A stretch of DNA of 10,000 bases from Rheinheimera sp. (lineage in GTDB: Bacteria > Pseudomonadota > Gammaproteobacteria > Enterobacterales > Alteromonadaceae). The stretch is taken from positions 1 to 10,000 of the forward strand of contig NZ_JAIWOI010000235.1 of the NCBI RefSeq assembly GCF_020217005.1. The letters run 5' to 3'. The translations under genes and the position numbers were made by a program. The notes under the pieces were generated by a model, which made no database searches, was not told where the DNA came from, and saw only the letters and a program-made list of their open reading frames with translations. This document shows positions 6,750 to 10,000 of the stretch, piece by piece; position 1 is the first letter of the stretch; each line of letters opens with the position of its first letter.

Positions 6750-8189
6750 TTACTTTAGGCCTGTCCAGGTTTTTCCATTGAGTTTGACATTGCTCAATTT
6801 AAAATCACTGGCATTGTCCAGCACACCCAAACTGGCTTGCTCAAAGCTGACATCCGTCATACTGATCCCGCTAATGCCAGCACGGGGTAACCCTCGGATC
6901 TCAAAAGCACGTTGAGCTTTTTTCACTCGGAAATTACTGATACTCAGATCTTTGACTTGGGGTAAAAACTGCCCTGCATCGCCTTCTTCGTAATAGAAGT
7001 TGATGACGATAGCGTCTTTCACTTCGCCAATTTCAATATCATCGACTGCGACTTGTTCTATTAAGCCGCCACGCACTGAGTTGGTTTTGATCCTTAAACC
7101 ACGCTCCAGATCAGGGCTACTCATACGACAACGTCTGGCAAATATCTGTTTAGCACCACCAGAGATCTCACTGCCAATCACTACGCCGCCATGGCCGGAC
7201 TTCATCAGACAATCCTGGATCAGCACTTGTTGCACAGGAGTCGCTAAGCGGCGGCCATCGGCATTACGGCCTGATTTTAAGGCGATGCAGTCATCACCCG
7301 TATCAAACAGGCAATTCTCAATCAACACGCGCTGGCAGGATTCTGGATCGCAGCCATCCGAATTAGGGCCGTGGCTGACGCAGTTCACTCCACGTATCAC
7401 TACGTCTTTACAGAGCACAGGGTTAATCAGCCAAAATGGCGAATTACGGATAGTCACGCCCTCTATCAATACCCGCTCACAGGCGTAAGGTTGGATAAAG
7501 GGTGGCCTTAATCTATTGTTGTCCAGAATACGCTGTTCGACAGGCACTCCAGCTTCTGCCATAGCAAACAGCTGGTCGCGGCCAGGCTTTTGATCTGTGG
7601 CAGGATCAAGCTGCCATGGCGTATGTTTCCAGACTCCTTTCCATGGCCACCAATTGTCACCACTGGCATTGCCTTCGAGAATACCTTCGCCTGTTATCGC
7701 AATATTTTGCTGCTTGTAGGCATAAATCAGAGGTGAAAACCCCATCAGCTCCACGCCTTCCCAACGAGTAAAAACCAGGGGTAAGTAAGCCTTTGGATCA
7801 GTCACAAAAGATAAAACCGCATTTTTTTGCAGATGCAGATTCACATTAGATTTTAAATGCACAGGACCTGTGGACCAAACGCCTTCAGGCACAACTACTC
7901 TGCCACCACCAGCCTGATGGCAAGCCTCAATTGCAGCAGCTATCGCCCGATCACAAAGCTTATTTTTTTTAGCGCCAAAAGCAGTGATGACAAAATCACG
8001 AGCAGGAAAAGATGTCGGTTTTAAATCCTGCAGTATTTGTTCCGCACCAGCCCAGACCGGATCAACCACTTGAGCCGCTGCTGCCTGTAGCTGAAAGCTC
8101 AGCAAAGGTTGCAATGCCGTAGCGCCAATACCGGCTTTGAGTAAAAAACGTTTTTTCAGATCTGGCTGTAGCATCTGTGCATCCATCAT
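6750..8189 (-). CDS. Exported GH28 polygalacturonase (probable exo-type)
   Basis: Hydrolyses alpha-1,4-galacturonosyl bonds of pectate or oligogalacturonides. With start 8189 the protein is 479 aa. It has a signal segment (about residues 12-39: KKRFLLKAGIGATAL... ending LQAAAA), then a right-handed beta-helix. All four GH28 signatures are present: NSDG (276-279), GDDC with Asp299/Asp300, GHGG with His333, and RIK (366-368). Asp278, Asp299 and Asp300 are the expected catalytic carboxylates. Inserts such as GNASGDNWWPWKGVW and NRLRPPFIQPYACERVLIEG resemble bacterial exo-polygalacturonases, so release of monomer is likely but inferred. I chose ATG 8189 (ATG 8186 follows directly) because it starts just before the signal. 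A longer frame using TTG at 8306 would put the operators and promoter inside the coding region. The upstream ribosome site is weak (CAGAGAAAACC), and a later in-frame ATG at residue 6 is also possible. The protein is probably periplasmic, supplying galacturonate to the operon that follows. Confidence 0.92.
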   Translation of the reverse strand: MMDAQMLQPDLKKRFLLKAGIGATALQPLLSFQLQAAAAQVVDPVWAGAEQILQDLKPTSFPARDFVITAFGAKKNKLCDRAIAAAIEACHQAGGGRVVVPEGVWSTGPVHLKSNVNLHLQKNAVLSFVTDPKAYLPLVFTRWEGVELMGFSPLIYAYKQQNIAITGEGILEGNASGDNWWPWKGVWKHTPWQLDPATDQKPGRDQLFAMAEAGVPVEQRILDNNRLRPPFIQPYACERVLIEGVTIRNSPFWLINPVLCKDVVIRGVNCVSHGPNSDGCDPESCQRVLIENCLFDTGDDCIALKSGRNADGRRLATPVQQVLIQDCLMKSGHGGVVIGSEISGGAKQIFARRCRMSSPDLERGLRIKTNSVRGGLIEQVAVDDIEIGEVKDAIVINFYYEEGDAGQFLPQVKDLSISNFRVKKAQRAFEIRGLPRAGISGISMTDVSFEQASLGVLDNASDFKLSNVKLNGKTWTGLK

Positions 8190-8245
8190 GGTTTTCTCTG
8201 CACAAAGCCATCGGAAGCCTGCTGCTTTGTGCTTGTTTAAACAGC

Positions 8246-8273
8246 ATAATAACGCATTTGCCACCGGTAGCAA
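8246..8273 (-). promoter_or_regulatory. Sigma70-like promoter of the GH28 gene
   Basis: On the minus strand, -35 TTGCTA (8273-8268; 4 of 6 to TTGACA) is followed after 16 bp by -10 TATTAT (8251-8246; 5 of 6 to TATAAT). Transcription would begin near 8239, giving a leader of about 50 nt before ATG 8189. The -35 box is the first part of an operator-like palindrome, so repressor binding would block RNA polymerase. The boxes are seen; their use is inferred. Confidence 0.6.
8258..8273. promoter_or_regulatory. LacI-family-type operator, promoter-proximal (GH28)
   Basis: The plus strand reads TTGCCACCGGTAGCAA, a 16-bp palindrome with seven of eight base pairs symmetric around a central CG. Even-length palindromes with a central CG are typical of LacI-family sites. 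It overlaps the -35 box and spacer of the GH28 promoter. The regulator gene is not in the window. Confidence 0.65.
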
Positions 8274-8290
8274 GAGATGGATAATATTTT

Positions 8291-8306
8291 TTGCCACCGC
8301 TGGCAA
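8291..8306. promoter_or_regulatory. LacI-family-type operator, distal (GH28)
   Basis: The plus strand reads TTGCCACCGCTGGCAA, also symmetric at seven of eight pairs, and identical to the proximal site at 14 of 16 positions. The two centres are 33 bp apart, close to three helical turns, so two dimers would sit on the same face of the DNA. Confidence 0.62.
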
Positions 8307-8373
8307 CTGGTCAGAGAACTTCAGAAGGAAGATTCCATTATTGAAATCAAAACTACAACGGATTCGATAGAAC

Positions 8374-10000
8374 TCAGGCTGCGCAGACCTGATTACGGCC
8401 TTGCTGTTTAGCCTGATACAAGGCCTGATCGGCCAGAAACAATAGTTGTTTGGCTTCAGTTAAATCATCGCTGGTTGCTATGCCAATACTAACAGTAATA
8501 CTGATGCCATCCGCTATGCCCTGCCAATCCAGCGCCATAATCTCCAGTCGTAACCGCTCGCAAACTAACTGGGCCTGTTCCATACTGGTCGATGGCATCA
8601 GGAGTGCAAACTCTTCTCCCCCCCAGCGCGCGGCACAATCAACTGAACGGGAATGCTGACGGATTTTTTCTGCAATAGCCACCAAGGCCAGATCTCCGGC
8701 GTTATGGGACCAGGTGTCATTGATCTTTTTAAAGTGATCAATATCGATAAAAGCTAACACCAGCGGTTGTTTTAGTCGTTGTGAACGGCTGAACTCTTTG
8801 CTCAGCACTTCATCAAAAGCACGGCGATTGGCAAGACCTGTTAAACCATCCTGCCTGGCTTGCAATGCTAAAGCTAAAGTCTGTTGATGTAATTGAGCCA
8901 ACAAGGCTGATTTTTCTTCGTCTGCAGCTTGCAGGCTATTGGCTTTTTGCTGCAACTCTGCAGTTTTTTCTGCCACCTGTCGCTTTAAGCGTTGCTCTGA
9001 ATTGCGCAAACTAGACATACGCCAATACGCCAGCAACAACAGCAGGGTTATTGTAGACAGAATACTAAACCACTGGAATTTGCCTGTTTGCCACCAATAG
9101 GGATGCTTGATCAAGACGATACTGGCTGCCTGACTCCACTTGCCACCCGGGTTGGCGGCCTGCACCTTAAACTCATAACGACCCGGCGCCAGATTGGTAT
9201 ATTCGGCAAAGTTTTGTTGCCCCTTATCCAGCCAATTCGCATCAAAACCCACCAACTGACTCCGATAGCGGATCCGACCAGGCATCACATAACCTAAACC
9301 AGCGAAATGCAACTCCACTCTGTCACTGTCTGGAGGTAATTCAATACTGTTTTCAATTTTCTGCACTATTCCATTGACCAGTAACTCTTCCAAAACAACG
9401 GGAGGAATAACTTCGGAAAAGGCTGCCAAACGTTCAGGCTGAACCCGACTTACTCCTATAGCCGTGGCAAACCATAAAGCGCCGTCCTGCGCCAATACTG
9501 CAGCCGGATTCGAACCACCATTAGCCTGTGCACTGAGCATACCGTCGCTTTCACCATAGAGTTCAAAAGCAATGTGGCTGGCGCTGCCATCTGCCACAGC
9601 ATTTGCATCCTGCTGCCGCATACGGAGAATCCCCCTGTTGCTACTCAACCACAGGTTATTGTGCAGATCGGCCTGAACCTGGAAAATTTTATCAAAAGGA
9701 AGACCGGCTTTGCGGCCAACCAAAGACAGTTCAGCCGTATCTAACCGGTAGCGCACTAAACCGCGGTCTGTCGCCATCCATAGTAGTTTTTGTTCAGCTT
9801 GTTCATAGAAATCAAAGGCGTACTCGGTTTGATCCAGATGCGACAACGACAAAGGTTCGAACTTACCCTGAATGAATCGGGTAACACCTGTGCCCGTTCC
9901 CACCCATAGCACATCACCGGTTTTGTGCAGTGCTACGACAAAATCAGCAGGTAAACCTTCGCGAGTGGTGTAACTTTGCAGTTGGTTTGCCTGATAATGG
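8374..10000 (-). CDS. Propeller-type sensor diguanylate cyclase (Y_Y_Y and GGDEF domains), 5' end missing
   Basis: The frame is open to the right edge, so the start is outside; 541 residues are visible (numbered here from the edge). The order is Reg_prop-type beta-propeller repeats (for example YTTREGLPADFV...DVLWVGTGTGVTRF at the edge, and LLWMATDRGLVRY), a Y_Y_Y domain (about 226-294, LHFAGLGYVMPGRIRYRSQLVGFD...), one membrane helix (about 308-327), a coiled coil (about 332-381), and a C-terminal GGDEF domain (about 381-537). The active motif RWGGEEF is intact (GGEEF 460-464), as are DGLTGLANRR and IDIDHFKKINDTWSHNAGD. An RxxD I-site (RSVD, 451-454) sits five residues before GGEEF, so product inhibition is likely. 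The protein should make c-di-GMP in response to a periplasmic signal sensed by the propeller. A GTG at 9912 could start translation formally, but the propeller repeat continues upstream of it, so it is not the start. The ligand is unknown; sensing of pectin fragments is only a guess from the neighbours. Confidence 0.9.
   Translation of the reverse strand, partial: HYQANQLQSYTTREGLPADFVVALHKTGDVLWVGTGTGVTRFIQGKFEPLSLSHLDQTEYAFDFYEQAEQKLLWMATDRGLVRYRLDTAELSLVGRKAGLPFDKIFQVQADLHNNLWLSSNRGILRMRQQDANAVADGSASHIAFELYGESDGMLSAQANGGSNPAAVLAQDGALWFATAIGVSRVQPERLAAFSEVIPPVVLEELLVNGIVQKIENSIELPPDSDRVELHFAGLGYVMPGRIRYRSQLVGFDANWLDKGQQNFAEYTNLAPGRYEFKVQAANPGGKWSQAASIVLIKHPYWWQTGKFQWFSILSTITLLLLLAYWRMSSLRNSEQRLKRQVAEKTAELQQKANSLQAADEEKSALLAQLHQQTLALALQARQDGLTGLANRRAFDEVLSKEFSRSQRLKQPLVLAFIDIDHFKKINDTWSHNAGDLALVAIAEKIRQHSRSVDCAARWGGEEFALLMPSTSMEQAQLVCERLRLEIMALDWQGIADGISITVSIGIATSDDLTEAKQLLFLADQALYQAKQQGRNQVCAA

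Larger units (their letters stand above)
8190..8373. promoter_or_regulatory. Control region between the diguanylate cyclase and GH28 genes
   Basis: This 184-bp stretch carries no supported gene. It holds two 16-bp near-palindromes (8258-8273 and 8291-8306), a sigma70-like promoter pointing to the GH28 gene, and an inferred leader of about 50 nt. The part next to the cyclase stop (about 8307-8373) has only tiny inverted repeats such as CTTCTGAAG and no GC-rich hairpin with a T tract, so no terminator is called. Confidence 0.75.

Noticed and set aside
8190..8306. N-terminal extension of the GH28 gene (extra 39 residues from a TTG at 8306)
   Set aside because: The stretch has no stop but contains both operators and a promoter, starts with TTG inside an operator, and would bury the signal peptide 50 residues in. 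The ATG at 8189 explains the data better.
9884..9912. GTG at 9912 as the start of the GGDEF protein
   Set aside because: The reading frame continues to the window edge and encodes a typical propeller repeat (YTTREGLPADFV), so the true start lies outside.

Overview
The window looks like chromosome from a pectin-using gammaproteobacterium. The protein sequences and moderate G+C would fit the Rheinheimera/Alishewanella/Alteromonas group, but no marker gene here fixes the genus, so this is inference. All eight genes lie on the minus strand, so transcription runs from high to low coordinates. I see no insertion sequence, tRNA, rRNA, CRISPR array, or clear rho-independent terminator.

Layout in transcription order. 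At 10000-8374 is the 3' part of a membrane sensor: beta-propeller repeats, a Y_Y_Y domain, one membrane helix, a coiled coil and an intact GGDEF diguanylate cyclase domain. It runs off the window edge. At 8373-8190 is a 184-bp control region with two near-perfect 16-bp palindromes of LacI-family type, one overlapping a good sigma70 promoter. At 8189-6750 is an exported GH28 polygalacturonase with a Tat-like signal. At 6749-6688 is a short gap holding a third, degenerate copy of the palindrome. From 6687 to the left edge is a tightly packed six-gene operon: altronate dehydratase (uxaA), uronate isomerase (uxaC), a UxuB-family hexuronate reductase, KDPG aldolase (eda), KDG kinase (kdgK), and the start of a non-phosphorylating glyceraldehyde-3-phosphate dehydrogenase (gapN-like).

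Together these make a complete route. GH28 releases D-galacturonate from (oligo)galacturonides. UxaC makes tagaturonate, the reductase makes altronate, and UxaA makes 2-keto-3-deoxygluconate. KdgK phosphorylates it, and Eda splits KDPG to pyruvate and glyceraldehyde-3-phosphate. The GapN-like enzyme would oxidise the triose to 3-phosphoglycerate with NADP. Junctions in the operon are a 1-base overlap or 9-22 bp, and several Shine-Dalgarno sequences touch or overlap the previous stop codon, which points to co-transcription and translational coupling. No transporter or regulator gene of the pathway is inside the window.

The pathway itself is well known. The points most worth checking are the shared LacI-type operators, the use of a UxuB-type rather than UxaB-type reductase beside UxaA, the KR-type export signal of the pectinase, and the neighbouring c-di-GMP sensor.
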